Part shown: positions 50,421 through 62,669 of the stretch, one piece after another | Layout of the letters: the number at the start of each line of letters is the position of its first letter | Numbering within the stretch: the first letter of the stretch is position 1 | Source of the DNA: Scytalidium lignicola | Taxonomy: Eukaryota > Ascomycota > Leotiomycetes | Assembly (NCBI GenBank): GCA_002812745.2 | Contig: NCSJ02000155.1 | Span: 33,436 to 97,435, forward strand | Direction: 5' to 3' | Length of the DNA stretch: 64,000 nt | Notes under the pieces: model-generated | Databases searched by the model: none | What the model was told of the DNA's origin: nothing | Seen by the model: only the letters and a program-made list of their open reading frames with translations | Program-made: the position numbers and the translations under genes

Positions 50421-51673
50421 TCAACGATATAGGCTCCTTTCGGGGAAATTGAAGATGTTTTTATCTACAACAGGCCACTTATAGTCGTCCACCAGTTTGT
50501 ACTCATCCAATTCTGTAGGCTGAGCAAGTGTTTTCAAAAACTCGTCATCAATATCATCATCATCATCATCATCATCATCCTCCACGTAATCAAGACAAGC
50601 GGATCGAATCTCCCACCAGCTCATACTTCCCGCCCAGTCACGTATATCCATATGGTTGTATGGAGGTTCATCACGTTCCGCAATATCCACATTTTTACTA
50701 CGCCGGACCTCCACACACAGTTCTTTCCCAGCTTCCTCCGGCCCTGATAAAGTGCTGTCTTCTTTAATCCCAAATTCGTCGAGCCCTGATGGGGGGACTG
50801 ACTGGTCGAGAATGTATCGAGTCCGCTCGTCGAGAACAGACCCGGGAGAATCAGCTACAGTTGCGCGATATATTATCACGGATGGCTGAGAATCTGCGCC
50901 ATCGCGTTGTCTCATCATGTTAACCCAAGTAGAGGGCTGAGGCTTGCGCCAATAGGGGGGGTCCACCATGAACATATCTAGCTTTGGAAAGCTGAGCATA
51001 GAAGAATCTTGCGTGATATATCTTAGCTCTCGCCATCCATTCCCATGCTTGATTAATCCCTCCAAGGTATCATAATTGACTTCCGGGATGTTTGATCCTA
51101 ATACTGTAAGTCGGTCTAAGCAAAGACCCGGCATCAGTTTTAATACCCATACAAGTCGATAATAAACATCATCATCATAATCAGGGGGTGATAGCATCAA
51201 GGGACGGCCTCCAGTGCGGACGTGTCGAATTTTAGCTAGGATAGCGGGTGGAAGACGAGACAATTTGTCGAGAAGACTTGCTGGCGACCCAAAACTCCAT
51301 AGGATGTAACCAATCCAGGTATCCCCAACTTCCTTTCGGATTTGATGGCATGTACGCAATAGAGCTAGCGAATGTGGCTTTGGCTTGATTGCCTGGGTCG
51401 AAATTGGACTTGTGTATCTTTCCCCGAAAGCCAGCCTAGTGGAGCAAAAGAATATGGTGTATATTTCGCGACGAAGCTCGAGCGGTAATTGCAGTAGCAT
51501 AGATTGGGACGTATCAAGAGATGCCACCCCATTCTAAATTAAAGTAATGTTAAAATATATTCCAGGAGAGGATTTGATGCCAGCCGACTTACCTTCTTGT
51601 TCCTATTCTGCGTTTTGCCAGGGAGCGTGTCTTGCCTTGACAGGCCTAACAATTCCCGTTCCCCAGTATTCAT
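50421..51673 (-). CDS. F-box-like / uncharacterised fungal protein
   Basis: Exon 1 (51673-51593) encodes MNTGERELLGLSRQDTLPG, and after a 59-base intron (GTAAGT, TTTAG) exon 2 (51533-50421) continues NGVASLDTSQSMLLQLPLEL. Total 397 residues. The start at 51673 is preferred because exon 2 alone has no nearby ATG. LLQLPLELRREIYTIFF and ALLRTCHQIRKEVG form the opening typical of a large group of fungal F-box-like proteins, which may recruit substrates to SCF ubiquitin ligases. The rest is unassigned. Near the C-terminus is an Asp tract (DYVEDDDDDDDDDIDDE) encoded by an ATC/GAT triplet microsatellite at 50550-50582. Confidence 0.75.
50548..50582. repeat. ATC/GAT triplet microsatellite coding poly-Asp
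   Basis: About ten consecutive ATC units on the plus strand read as Asp codons in the F-box-like gene on the minus strand. Being triplets, length changes stay in frame. Confidence 0.85.
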
Positions 51674-53346
51674 TATAATTACTATGGGGCATTGAGCATA
51701 TGATGATGATATAGGAGATGGTAATAAAATGAGATAGACTGGAGGGGTTCAGTTAGACCTTGGAGCTTCGTTTGATTAAAGCATCCAGTATTCTGCCGGC
51801 CTCATGTGGAAATCTATTAATTAATGCTGCTTTAAGAAGTACTTTTAAAATTTGTACGGGGCAAGAAAAGAAAAACGGTGTAAATGACCAATTGAATCAA
51901 CTAAAGCAGCGTGATTTATGAGCCCACCGCCTTGCATGGTACCTCCTATAACCTCAGGCACCGTTAAGCCATCACAACCTCCTTCAAGCACAACAGCTCC
52001 GTAACTACAGCGACTTTGAAGCTATCCATACCCTATAATATACTATAATTATAGCGCGCTTGAAGCACTGCACTTTTAATGACATAAAATTAGGATGCTA
52101 GGAGGCTAAGCAACTCAGGTCATCAGTTGATGACCTCTCAGACTTTTGACCCTCCACGATCTCAAGCGACAGCTCACATGGGTGAGGAATGTTGTATACC
52201 TCCTCTACCGTCACGCCAAAGTCAGCATATCGGTATTGCCACGGTACCCCGTACATCCGGTAGTTAACGGCGACCTGACCCAATGGCATGTGTCCCTTCG
52301 GCTGCTCCTGAAGTACAGCATCGGCGATCTTCTCCGGGGGCGGGGGGGGATAAAGATACCAGAGAACAGCTCGATGATGCCTTACAACGTTGCTCATATA
52401 ACTCCCTTCCAAGTTCTGTAATTCTTGACTTTATCCGAATCCATTTCAAGTTAGGTTTGATTATGTCTAAAAATATTGCAGTTTAAAATTCTAGATTTAA
52501 GAAGCCAAAACTAAACATATTTTTTTCTAATTATAGATATTTAAAGCTTTAAGCTCTATAGGTCTGTCACAAAACTCCAATACTTCAAGAACGAAAGTAC
52601 CAAAGAGTAATCCGGGGTAGTTGCAGACACAACTCCCTCCAGTAACGATAGTGGGATGGAAGTGCGAGGGAGCGAATCACGTGATTCTAAGGACGAGAAT
52701 CGCAAATGCGAGTTTACGAAGGCTGGAGTCGGGGGAATGGGGTCCGATAAACTAACCAAGTTAAATAGCCTATCGGGGACTACAAAAAGAAGTTTGATGT
52801 TAAATGATGTTAAATTACCAAAGTACTCGGTAGGGACGGAAACAAAAAGATTGGTAGACGGTACGATGGGGAGGAGCAGGAGCGTCTTGCTACGTAGTTT
52901 GTGGCTACGCGAGTACGGCGTATAATGGAGTTTGCACTGTCCCCAGTACGCTGTACGACTGCGACAAGTGCGAGTACGTGGATACGGCTACACGAGTATA
53001 CGGCTACGACTACGAGCAAATCAAACGCATCGTGTGCAGCCGCTTCCTTGATTCTCAAATGCCATTGCCCCCGACTGTTCTTATTGCTACTCGCAGTTAC
53101 CTGTATTGATGTTCTAATAAGTTATAGGCAATAGTGCACCCCCCTCGGCAGCGGCCCGGGCAGCGGCTCTCGATGGAGCTCTTCTCTGCTTTGCTTTGCT
53201 CATGGGGCTCCTGCTTCCGTTGCGTTATTTATAAAGGCTAGGTCTTATCTCTCTCTCTCTCCAGTTAAAATTCACCATTTCGTTTCCGACACTCTTTCCT
53301 ATGCTCTTCTTTACGTTCTTGTTTCTGCTCTCTTTCGAGGTCAACC
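51674..53346. other. Intergenic, upstream of the ABC transporter
   Basis: Promoter region of the PDR transporter (52.6-53.3 kb includes CT-rich stretches near 53240-53330). A minus-strand frame at 52098-52412 (about 100 codons, containing VAVNYRMYGVPWQYRYADFG) looks protein-like and starts just after a C-rich homopolymer. It could be a small gene or a fragment; not recognised. Confidence 0.4.
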
Positions 53347-56300
53347 ATGTTCCTCTCTTCAGACGCTGTACAAGGTGATGGTACCATTGAGTCTGCACGT
53401 GATACCAAGGCTTCAACTACACCTCTCACAGCCGATGGCAGGGCTCCAAATGTGAGCAAATTGGAGGGTAGCAGTGCAGATGGTACTGATGAGAAGTCAA
53501 CGATAGGCGAGAGCAGTCGACCCGACTCATACTTTCAAGAGAAGCTCAGAATAGACGCGATTTCTCCTGGAGCAGAAGCGCATATCAAGGGCTTGGCTAA
53601 GACTTTCTCAAACTTGTCGACACATTCCCGACCGGACACTCGAATTACCAATACCATCTTGGATAGTGACGATCCTGCCTTAGATCCTAACTCCCCGAAG
53701 TTCGATATAGAGCGTTGGCTCAAAACATACCTATCGATTATATCCGAAGACCAGGAGAGATATCCCCAACGTACGGCGGGTGTTTCATTTAAAGACTTGG
53801 CTGTCTATGGTTTTGGTCAAGATACCGAGTATCAAAAGAATGTCTTGAACATATTCCTTGCGGGGTGTCAGAAAGCCCAAGGACTGTTTCGCGAGAAAAG
53901 AGGGTTTCCTATTTTGAAGGACTTCGATGGATTAATTCGCCCAGGAGAGATGTGCGTGGTACTCGGCCGACCGGGAAGGTGAGAGCTGCTGTTGGGACAG
54001 GATATACACCATAACACTAATTTCTTAAAAGTGGTGTCTCAACTCTCCTGAAAACCATAGCAGGACAGACTTTTGGACTTTCAGTCGATGAAAGAGCCGC
54101 CTTCAACTATCAAGGTAGGAATAGATGCTAAGATATGTATTCCTATAATTTATATACTGATCGCTTTCACATAGGTATTCCTCGACATTTGATGCGAAGC
54201 CACTTCCGAGGCGAGGTAATCTACCAGGCTGAATCCGATATTCACTTCCCCCATTTGACTGTTGGACAAACACTTTTATTTGCGTCCTTGGCTCGAACCC
54301 CCAAAAATCGACTGCCGGGAATGTCTCGTCCAGTATATGCGCAACACTTTCGAGATGTGGTCATGGCTATCCTTGGGCTTTCCCACACTGTGGATACAAA
54401 GTTAGGTAACGACTATATCAGAGGAGTTAGTGGTGGTGAGCGCAAGCGAGTGAGTATCGCGGAAGTTATGCTGTGCAAAAGCCCCCTTCAATGTTGGGAT
54501 AACAGTACCCGCGGTTTGGATAGCGCTACTGCATTGCAATTCGTGAAGATGTTGCGATTATCAACTGATCTAGCTGAGTCGACTGCACTTGTTGCTATCT
54601 ATCAAGCTTCTCAGGATGCATATGATGTAGGGGAAATCTAAGTGAATTTTCAATCTTAGATCTACTTGTTAACGAGTTATGCAGAAGTTCGACAAAGTCA
54701 CTGTACTGTACGAAGGACGACAAATCTACTTCGGGAAGGCAAGCGCAGCAAAAGAATACTTCACGAAAATGGGATATCGTTGTCCAGATCGACAAACCAC
54801 CAGCGATTTTCTGACTTCCCTGACGAATCCGGAGGAGCGGATTGTTGAGCCAGGCTTTGAAAATGCTGTCCCTCGTACCCCAGACGAGTTTGCAGAAGTC
54901 TGGAAACATAGCGATGAGAGAAAGGAACTACTGCGTGAGATTACGGATTTTGAAAATGAGTTCCCTCTCGGTGGCCCCCAACTCAATTCTTTTATTGCTT
55001 CGAGGAAGGCACAGCAACCATCATTAATGTGAAGCGCAAACATCATTCTCAAGGTTTGTATAAGCGTGCTAATTTGTTCTATAGGCGTCCCACATCTCCA
55101 TATACGATATCTGTTCCAATGCAGATTAAACTTTGCATGACTCGAGGATTTCAAAGGCTGCGGGCAGAGAGTGGCTTTGCAGTGATTACTATTGGAGGCA
55201 ATTTTTTGATGGCCTTGGTTCTTGGAAGCATTTTTTATAATCTGCCACCAGATACGTCGAGCTTCTTTGGTAGAGGAACGTTGCTATTCTTCGCTATCCT
55301 GTTCAATGCTCTCAGCAGTGCGCTTGAGGTATGTGCCCTTCTTCTAATAGACATTGACCTTAGTGGCCTGCGTTCTAACTATTCTAGATCCTGCCATTAT
55401 ATGTGCAGCGACCAATTGTCGAGAAGCACAAGATGTATGCCTTGTATCATCCATTCTCGGAAGCTATATCTTCAATGATTTGTGACCTACCTACTAAGAT
55501 TTTCTCGACATGTGCTTTCAACATACCACTCTACTTTATGACAAATCTTCGAAGGGAAGTTGGTTCGTTCTTTGTTTTCTTACTCTTTGCATTCAGCTGT
55601 ACGCTTGCCATGTCGATGATCTTCCGTACGATTGGTCAAACGTCGCGAACCTTATCACAAGCCATGACACCATTGGCAATATTCCTTCTTGGATTGGTGA
55701 TTTATGCAGGCTATGTGCTTCCAATTCCAAGCATGCAGGGCTGGCTACGATGGATTAATTATATCAACCCTATATCCTATGCCTTTGAAAGTATCATGGT
55801 CAACGAGTATCACCATAGGAGGTTCCCATGTGTCCAATTCATTCCAGCGGGCCCTCCTTATGCGAATGCCACAGGGCTTGAACGAACTTGCATAACACCA
55901 GGTGCTCTTCCTGGTACAGATTATGTGGATGGAGATATATATGTGGGAGCGAATTATGGATATTACTATTCTCACATATGGAGGTGTGTTAATCTATCTC
56001 ACTTCAGTCGCTGCTAGTTGGAATGAGTGGAGATTAATCTATTTCTAGGAATCTTGGCATTCTTTTTGCATTCATGGTTTCCTTTGCAGCTATTGCTCTT
56101 CTGCTTTCTGAATACCTATCATTTGAACGAGCAAAGGGTGAGGTTCTAGTGTTCCGGCGCGGCTATCACAGAAGTGCATTCGAGCGAGTAATGGACGAAG
56201 AAGCTCGGGAATCTCGCCCAACGACAGGTCAAAACTTACCAGGGGAAGACTCAACGCCCGACTCAAACGTAAATATCGGATTACGGCGTCAAACATCCAT

Positions 56301-58492
56301 TTTCCATTGGGAAGACGTTTGTTATGATATTTGGATTAAAGGGAATAAGCGAACCATTCTAAACAACGTTGATGGCTGGGTGAAACCGGGGACATTGACA
56401 GCACTAATGGTAAAATATATCTCCAGGTCCAAAATATTTCATATGCTTACACTATCCAGGGTGCTACTGGTGCTGGAAAAACCACTCTGCTAGATGTTCT
56501 TGCTTCTCGAGTTACCGTTGGTGTTGTCACTGGTAACATGATGGTTGATGGCCATCCTAGAAATAGCTCTTTTCAACGGAAAACTGGCTATGTCCAACAG
56601 CAAGATATTCATCTAGCCACATCAACAGTTCGGGAAGCTTTGAGATTTAGCGCATCAGTTCGGCAACCCATCTCCGTGCCCCAAAAAGAGAAGTATGAGT
56701 ATGTTGAAGAGGTCATTAAGCTACTTGAGATGGAAAGGTATGCTGAGGCAGTTGTTGGAGTGCCTGGTGAAGGTATGTAATCGAATATTCCAGTCCTTCG
56801 ACTTGTACTCATCATAATCACTATAGGTCTTAATGTTGAGCAACGAAAGCGTCTCACCATTGGTGTTGAACTAGCGGCTAAGCCTGAACTCCTTCTCTTC
56901 CTTGATGAACCCACGTCTGGTCTCGATAGTCAAACGGCTTGGTCGATATGTGCGCTCATTAGAAAGCTAGCAAATAACGGTCAGGCCATTCTTTGCACCA
57001 TTCACCAACCTTCAGCAATTCTTTTCCAACAATTTGATCGATTACTACTGCTCGCTAAGGGTGGTAAGACGGTCTATTTTGGCGATATTGGTCATGATTC
57101 AAAGACAGTAACTGGTTATTTTGAGAAGAACGGCGCTCGTCAAATTGAACCTACTGAAAATCCAGCTGAATGGATCCTCGAAGTTACCGGAGCCGCTCCA
57201 GGTATACGTATAGACCAAGATTGGTCGCAAACCTGGCGTGGAAGTGAGGAGTATACTCGAGTTAAAGAGGAGCTGGGATCTATGAGCAGAGAATTGGCAG
57301 CAAAAACTTCTACTACAGTGGACTCGACAGCCTCACAATCTTATGCTGCGCCATTTTATTTGCAACTTATGAAATGTACACAAAGAGCCTTCCAGCAGTA
57401 TTGGCGCACTCCCTCTTATATCTGGGCAAAGCTATCCCTTTGCGGAGCATCGGTAATCATAAGCTTTAAAAATCCATTTCTTATATGAACTAACAAGATG
57501 ACTAGAGTTTGTTTATTGGCCTCTCATTTCTCAATTCCCAAGTGTCTCTTCAAGGCTTGCAGAATCAAATGTTCTCAATATTCATGTTGATGGTTATTTT
57601 CGCTTTCCTAGCTTATCAGGCCATGCCAAACTTCATAACCCAACGAGACTTATACGAAGCAAGAGAGCGTCCATCGAAGACCTATTCTTGGAAGGCATTC
57701 ATGTTTGCTAACATAATAGTGGAACTTCCATGGAATGCTTTTGCATCGCTCCTGATATTTTTCCCGCTTTATTATCCTATTGGCATGTTTCGCAATGCTA
57801 TTCCTACACACGCCGTCACTGAACGTGGTGGACTAATGTTTCTTTTGGTACTGAGTTTCATGCTGTTCGCATCTACCTTCACAAATATGGTAATTGCAGG
57901 AGTTGCATCTGCGGAAATCGGGGCCATCATCGCCCTTATTCTTTTTGCTCTTTCTCTAGTGTTTTGCGGGTGAGTGAACGTTCTCAATCTGCAATATTTT
58001 CCCCAATAATCATAAACTGCGTATGCTAACCTATCCCTTGACAGTGTTCTAGCTACACCGTCAGCTCTTCCTGGTTTCTGGATTTTCATGTATCGCGTCT
58101 CCCCATTCACCTATCTCGTGAGTGCACTTCTATCAGTCGGAGTAGCCAACAACGATGTGAAATGCGCCACACTCGAGCTATTAACACTAAACCCCCCAAG
58201 TGGACAAACATGTGGTCAATATTTGGGCCCATTTGCCCAACTCGCCGGCGGCGTGGTTTACAATCCATCTGCAACCGAAAAGTGCCAATACTGCAGCATG
58301 TCGAGCACAAACACATTTTTGGCATCAGTATTTTCATTCTACGATCAGAGATGGCGAAATTTCGGCCTCATGTGGGTCTATATCCTCTTCAATGTATTCG
58401 CAGCAGTTATGATATATTGGCTGGCTCGCGTGCCACGGAAAAGTGCTCTGAGCTTTATTAGAGAAAATTGGGGACGTTTTAAGAAAAATTAG
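53347..58492 (+). CDS. PDR-type ABC-G multidrug transporter (full length)
   Basis: About eleven exons; layout NBD1-TMD1-NBD2-TMD2. A polar N-terminus of about 120 residues precedes the first nucleotide-binding domain. NBD1 Walker A spans the first intron ([13 protein letters not shown]), with signature [13 protein letters not shown] and Walker B region [16 protein letters not shown]1 begins near [19 protein letters not shown] (joined by a 56-base intron with donor at 55028) and has six predicted membrane helices plus a large Cys-containing external loop. NBD2 is canonical: [36 protein letters not shown] and [18 protein letters not shown]2 ends [20 protein letters not shown]1 lacks the catalytic Walker A Lys, as is usual for fungal PDR proteins. 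Family members export toxic or secondary metabolites across the plasma membrane. No frameshift seen. Confidence 0.92.
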
Positions 58493-59890
58493 CTAAAATA
58501 GAGTTGGAGAAGGCTTTTTGTTCAGGCTTGAATTTGGGATATTTATACTATATACTCTTCTTTATACCCAGTATTGTTTCTTTAACTTATAAGCTTTAAT
58601 TAAGTTGTTAACCTTGAATATATTAAAGTAAAATTGTAAAAATCAACTAACAAAAAAAATTATAATTAGTATTTTAATATTATTAACACAAAAGAACCTA
58701 ATATACAAAGCAAGAATGTTTTATTCAACTTGTTCTTTTTTAACTTAGAAGAATTTAATTAAAAATTAAAAACAGTTAAATATTGATTAAAAGAATAATA
58801 TTGTATAATTAAACTTTTATTCTAGTATTCTCTTAAATAACAAAATAGTCTTAAGCATTATATTTATATAGTTAAAGCTTTAATAGCTTTATATCTTATA
58901 TAAAAGGGTTTAACTTAACAAAGATAAATATATAACTGTACATAAAGTATAACATATTAAGATTTACTATTAAACTCTAGACTTTATCAAGATCTACTAA
59001 TAAATCTTAAATTCAAGCTAAAACTTAAGCCTTNAACTCTTACAAGCTTACAATACTCTTTTTGCTTTAAGAAATTTAACTGCTCTTACAAAATGCATAA
59101 GTATGTTAAAACTTAACATCTTTAATGGTATAAGATTAACGAACTAATACTGTGTTTTCATCTAAAATGTAAAAGGAATAAAGTTATACTCAGTAGTTAC
59201 ATACACTTTAAGAACTATGCTACTACCGTGTATAAGTCCTTTCTGTTTAAATGCAAGAATTGATATCTCTTTTCTACTTAGTTATGTATTTCTAGGAGTA
59301 CTTAGGAGTTTCTGTTGCATTGCCCAGTCGTTTAGATTCAATTGTGTAGAGGTTTGAAACTTGAACCGTAAGTCTATTGCTGATTAATCCTGTTAATTGC
59401 AGGCATTGGTGATGTAGTGACCATAGTCTAATGTATTTATACTTAACCAATAAAGGTTGCAAGCTTCACCATGAAGACAACGTGTGGTATAGTTGGATGA
59501 AAGAGTACCAACCCAATAAGACATGTGAAAACNTTTTTAAGATGCAAAAATATTAGCTGCTCAGATCAGTTTTTTGAAAACGCGTGATATTTTGTAATCC
59601 CCTACTGTCTAGCTAGCCTGTACAGTATCCTTGTAGGCAATTACTTAAAAAATACGTTTCAACCACCCATAGTCGGAGTAATGGTGCTGAGGTGGCTATA
59701 GGTAAATAATTGCCAAGAGAACATCGAACGTGACACATCTTTGAGAGAAGCATGCATCCAATTGCAGGCTGTAAAGGGTGAATGAGTAATTGGTTCGAAG
59801 GCATAAGACCATGCATGTCCGGCTCACTTGACATGCAACTGGGCTATGAAGCGCATTAGCCAAGTTCAAATTAATTCGTCAACGCACAAA
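58493..59890. other. Very AT-rich intergenic block
   Basis: From about 58550 to 59100 the sequence is markedly AT-rich, with TA/TT/AA runs and no open frame. From 59200 to 59890 composition returns to near normal. Ns occur near 59034 and 59533. It could be a decayed repeat; no element boundaries seen. Confidence 0.55.
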
Positions 59891-60420
59891 TTACTCACCT
59901 CCACTTTGATAGGCATCTGCAATTAACTTTACTGTCACATATGTACCAGCAACACAGATAAACGCTCCACCGGCAATTGTTAAAATGCTACAGATCACTT
60001 GCACCGGATGAGCTCTCCAGGCACGAATACCGTTATGGCTTAAATGGTAGCTGCCATGCAGCCAAAAGATACCAGCAATACCGTATGTATACCAGCTAGC
60101 GAATAGTGAAGCAGCAATACCGATCAAGTATGAGAAGATGGGGACACCAACTGCAAGCACAAATGCTGCAGCATTCATTATAAGAATAAGAATTCCCCAA
60201 ACCCTCCAACCAGTAATGGGTATGGTTGTGTAGATGGCGCGAGTGTTTAAATAGATGCAGGAACACGAGTTTGGCAGCTGTGTGAGAATACAAACTGCCC
60301 GCAATCAGAAAATTAGGAATGGCAATGGCGTATGCAGCCTTCTGCCACTTGATTGATAGAGAAGAGAAACTTGGTGTAGCCACGGTCGATCCTAGATACC
60401 AGAACCTCCACTGATAATCG
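59891..60420 (-). pseudogene. Truncated, frameshifted amino-acid transporter (Aa_trans family)
   Basis: Minus-strand sequence encodes only the C-terminal part of a fungal neutral amino-acid permease. YLGSTVATPSFSSLSIKW and AYAIAIPNFLIAGSLYSHTA continue to KHSRHLHNHT. Then the frame shifts and resumes as ITGWRVWGILILIMNAAAF, VGVPIFSYLIGIAASLFASW and HGSYHLSHNGIRAW, ending SGGE with a stop near 59891. The shift is one extra C in the run at 60218-60220. The first half of the permease (several membrane helices) is missing: upstream of about 60420 the sequence becomes a transposon-protein remnant. Both defects mean it is not a functional transporter. Confidence 0.82.
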
Positions 60421-60439
60421 TCGGGATTTTGGGCGTATA

Positions 60440-60835
60440 ATGAGTGAACCACACCATCATCGATACAGAATTGTCACTTTATCAGGAATCATTGCACGTC
60501 TCATTCCTACTAAAGAATTAGGAGCTGTGGACAAAACTTTAGGGTCAGATATTGTCATTCCAGATTCAACTGAAGAAATTACACTTAGTTTGGCAGCCAG
60601 GGAGGCTTCTACTAGTCAAAGAGTTGCTATATCTTGTCAGTGTAGAGATCAATGTAGTAGCTGCTTCAAGGAATGAAAAGATTGTACTGTACACTGCCAC
60701 AAAGATGATCATGATTGTGGAAGGTTGTCAAAATTGCCTATTCGCACTGAAAAGGCGTTAATTAACAGTTCTAAGCCTTCTAAGGAGTCTAGAAGGAAAC
60801 GCGCAAGGGCAGATACTGTAGATAATATAATTTGA
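60440..60835 (+). mobile_element. Remnant of a transposon-encoded protein with Cys-rich tail
   Basis: One plus-strand frame runs from 60440 to 60835, broken by a TGA at 60674-60676. It reads HHHRYRIVTLSGIIARLIPT, then TEEITLSLAAREASTSQRVA, then a Cys/His-rich tail: SCQCRDQCSS, KDCTVHCHKDDHDCG, and a basic end (SRRKRARADTV). CxCxxxC...CxxxCH tails of this kind occur at the C-terminus of proteins encoded by fungal DNA transposons, from my memory of such sequences. Part of the usual repeated Cys motif is missing here, so the fragment is both truncated and decayed. It lies head to tail against the broken permease, suggesting that an insertion or rearrangement removed the permease 5' half. Confidence 0.6.
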
Positions 60836-61029
60836 GGAATTCTTCAATTTACCAACCGGCCAGCCGATTGGCCAATGGGCCGTATACTATTACCAACACT
60901 GGCCGCAGCTGTAGATGCTGGATGTGTACAATTCGAGGCATAATTACCCTTGCTGACCCGGTATTTCTATAGGATATTTATATTCTATTAATTATACAAA
61001 TCTGCGGTAAAGCAGTTTCAACTTTGCTA

Positions 61030-62669
61030 CTATGGAGCAATACAATCGAAGCCAACCTGTTTTAGGCACACTGTAAACGGAATGGCATCTCCTACCGCCT
61101 GTGTCGAAGAACCAGCGCCGTTGCAAGTAACACCATTGCTTGAAAAAATTTTCTCTACGATCTGTTGGAGCTGTTGTTGGCTTGGTGGGGGTGTACTGTA
61201 GAAGTTTGAAGGTTAGCACACCAATTTTGGCCTGATATAGAAAGTTTGCTTACAGAGGGTTTCCTTGTGCCGTGCCATAGCTGATACTAACCTGGCATGT
61301 GCCCTGAGTGTAGTAATCGCACTGATGGTTTGAAATGCCATTCACAAACTTATCGAAGCAGGCTGGTGGATTGGGAATGGGATCTGTACTGCTACCAATC
61401 TGGTTTATAAGTCCGGCACAATCGTTGGTGTCTGGCTTACCCAGAGAGCAAGATGGTGCAGGTGGAGGAGGTGCTGGGCTGGATGATAATGACGATGTTG
61501 TTGTTGTTGATGTTGTTGATGTTGTTGATGTTGTTGATGTTGTTGTTGAATTGGTGCTGTTCTGCAGCGCCGATATCTCGTCCACCAGATTATTCCAAAA
61601 GTCAAGATCGCCATCAGAATATGCAGTGTCATCATCATCACCATCTACAGTATCGAAACTCATATCCACACACTTGCATCCTTCCCAGATAGATTGCCCA
61701 TCAAGTGTGGTGGTCTGATTACATCCATTAGTTTTGAGCATATAAAAACGTCAGTTTTGGTAACTTGGAATGAGTACTCACCCCGAGGCAGTTACCATTG
61801 GCAGGATTGACTCCGCCGCATTCATTGCATGAGAGAAGATCATCGCCATCAGGACATTGAGTATTCTCGCAAGCACAGCCTTTATTTGGGCCCTGCTCAA
61901 TCGTTAGCCATAAAAATAACATGCTCTCATAAGGAGGCAGCCCTCACAATCGTGCATTTATCGCTAGCATCACCCAAACACGTAAGGTCATCGCACTGAG
62001 GAGGATCGCCCTCGTTATCACAGGTATCATTGTTGCAGGGACATCCAACTTGCGGGCCCTAGAGATTATCATTCAGCATCGTAAGTAGTGGAGGAGAACT
62101 TGACAACATACGACGGTACAGAACCCTGTATCCCCCCCGACACAGAGATTGTCGCTACAATCCGGCTGGTCAATAATGCTAGTAGGACATTTTGGATTTG
62201 ACCCTCCCGAAGGAGGAGGAGGTGGAGGAGGCCCTCCCGGAGGAGGAGGAGGAGGAGAAGGAGGAGACCCTCCCGAAGGAGGAGGTGGTGGAGACCCTCC
62301 CGGAGGAGGAGGAGGAGGTGGAGGTGGAGGAGACCCTCCCGAAGGAGGAAGTACTATTGGTGGTATAGCGCTACTGCCTGTTGATGTTGCAGATAATGTT
62401 CCCTCTGACAGCGTTGGTGTAGATGACGGAAGAGATATTGGTGGTGGGACACCGCTATCTGATGAAGTTGAAGGAATTGAGGAAGTGAGAGGAGTTGAGA
62501 TACCAGGAGGAGTTGAGAGACTAGGAGGAGTTGAGAAAGTTGATGAGTTGTGAAATAACTGCCGAACGTGAGGGACTAATGCAGGGCGTGCCTTCTCCGC
62601 GTTAACGCCATATTGGCTGAGAAAGAGAGCGGTTACAAGACACAGGCCGTTAGAGTAAGAGAACCTCAT
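61030..62669 (-). CDS. Secreted proline-rich, cysteine-rich protein
   Basis: The start at 62669 gives MRFSYSNGLCLVTALFLSQY, a signal peptide. A Ser/Thr/Pro stretch follows, then a strongly repetitive Pro-rich region (62340-62210, blocks of PPPPP separated by GGSP). Exon 1 ends at 62112. Next come short Cys-rich exons: SDNLCVGGDTGFCTV, GPQVGCPCNND, DLTCLGDASDKCTI and GPNKGCACENTQCPDGDD. An acidic region (DGDDDDTAYSDGD), a Thr/Ser tract encoded by a triplet repeat (61500-61560) and a C-terminal Cys domain follow. The last exon ends CLKQVGFDCIAP with the stop at 61030-61032. Five exons are inferred. No enzyme motif is visible; it looks like a cell-wall or extracellular matrix protein. I do not recognise the family with certainty. 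Confidence 0.75.
61497..61556. repeat. GTT/GAT trinucleotide repeat coding Thr/Ser tract
   Basis: Repeats of GTTGTTGAT units on the plus strand read as Thr-Ser-Thr repeats of the secreted protein on the minus strand. Confidence 0.7.
62205..62345. repeat. GGA-rich repeat coding the poly-Pro stalk
   Basis: Runs of GGA and CCCTCCCGAAGGA units on the plus strand encode the Pro-rich PPP/GGSP repeats of the secreted protein on the minus strand. Long glycine-looking frames on the opposite strand are mirror artefacts. Confidence 0.8.

Noticed and set aside
61335..61718. Valine/aspartate repeat frame on the plus strand
   Set aside because: Opposite strand of the Thr/Ser triplet repeat in a real exon.
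62149..62553. Glycine-rich open frame on the plus strand
   Set aside because: Mirror of the poly-Pro region of the secreted protein on the minus strand.
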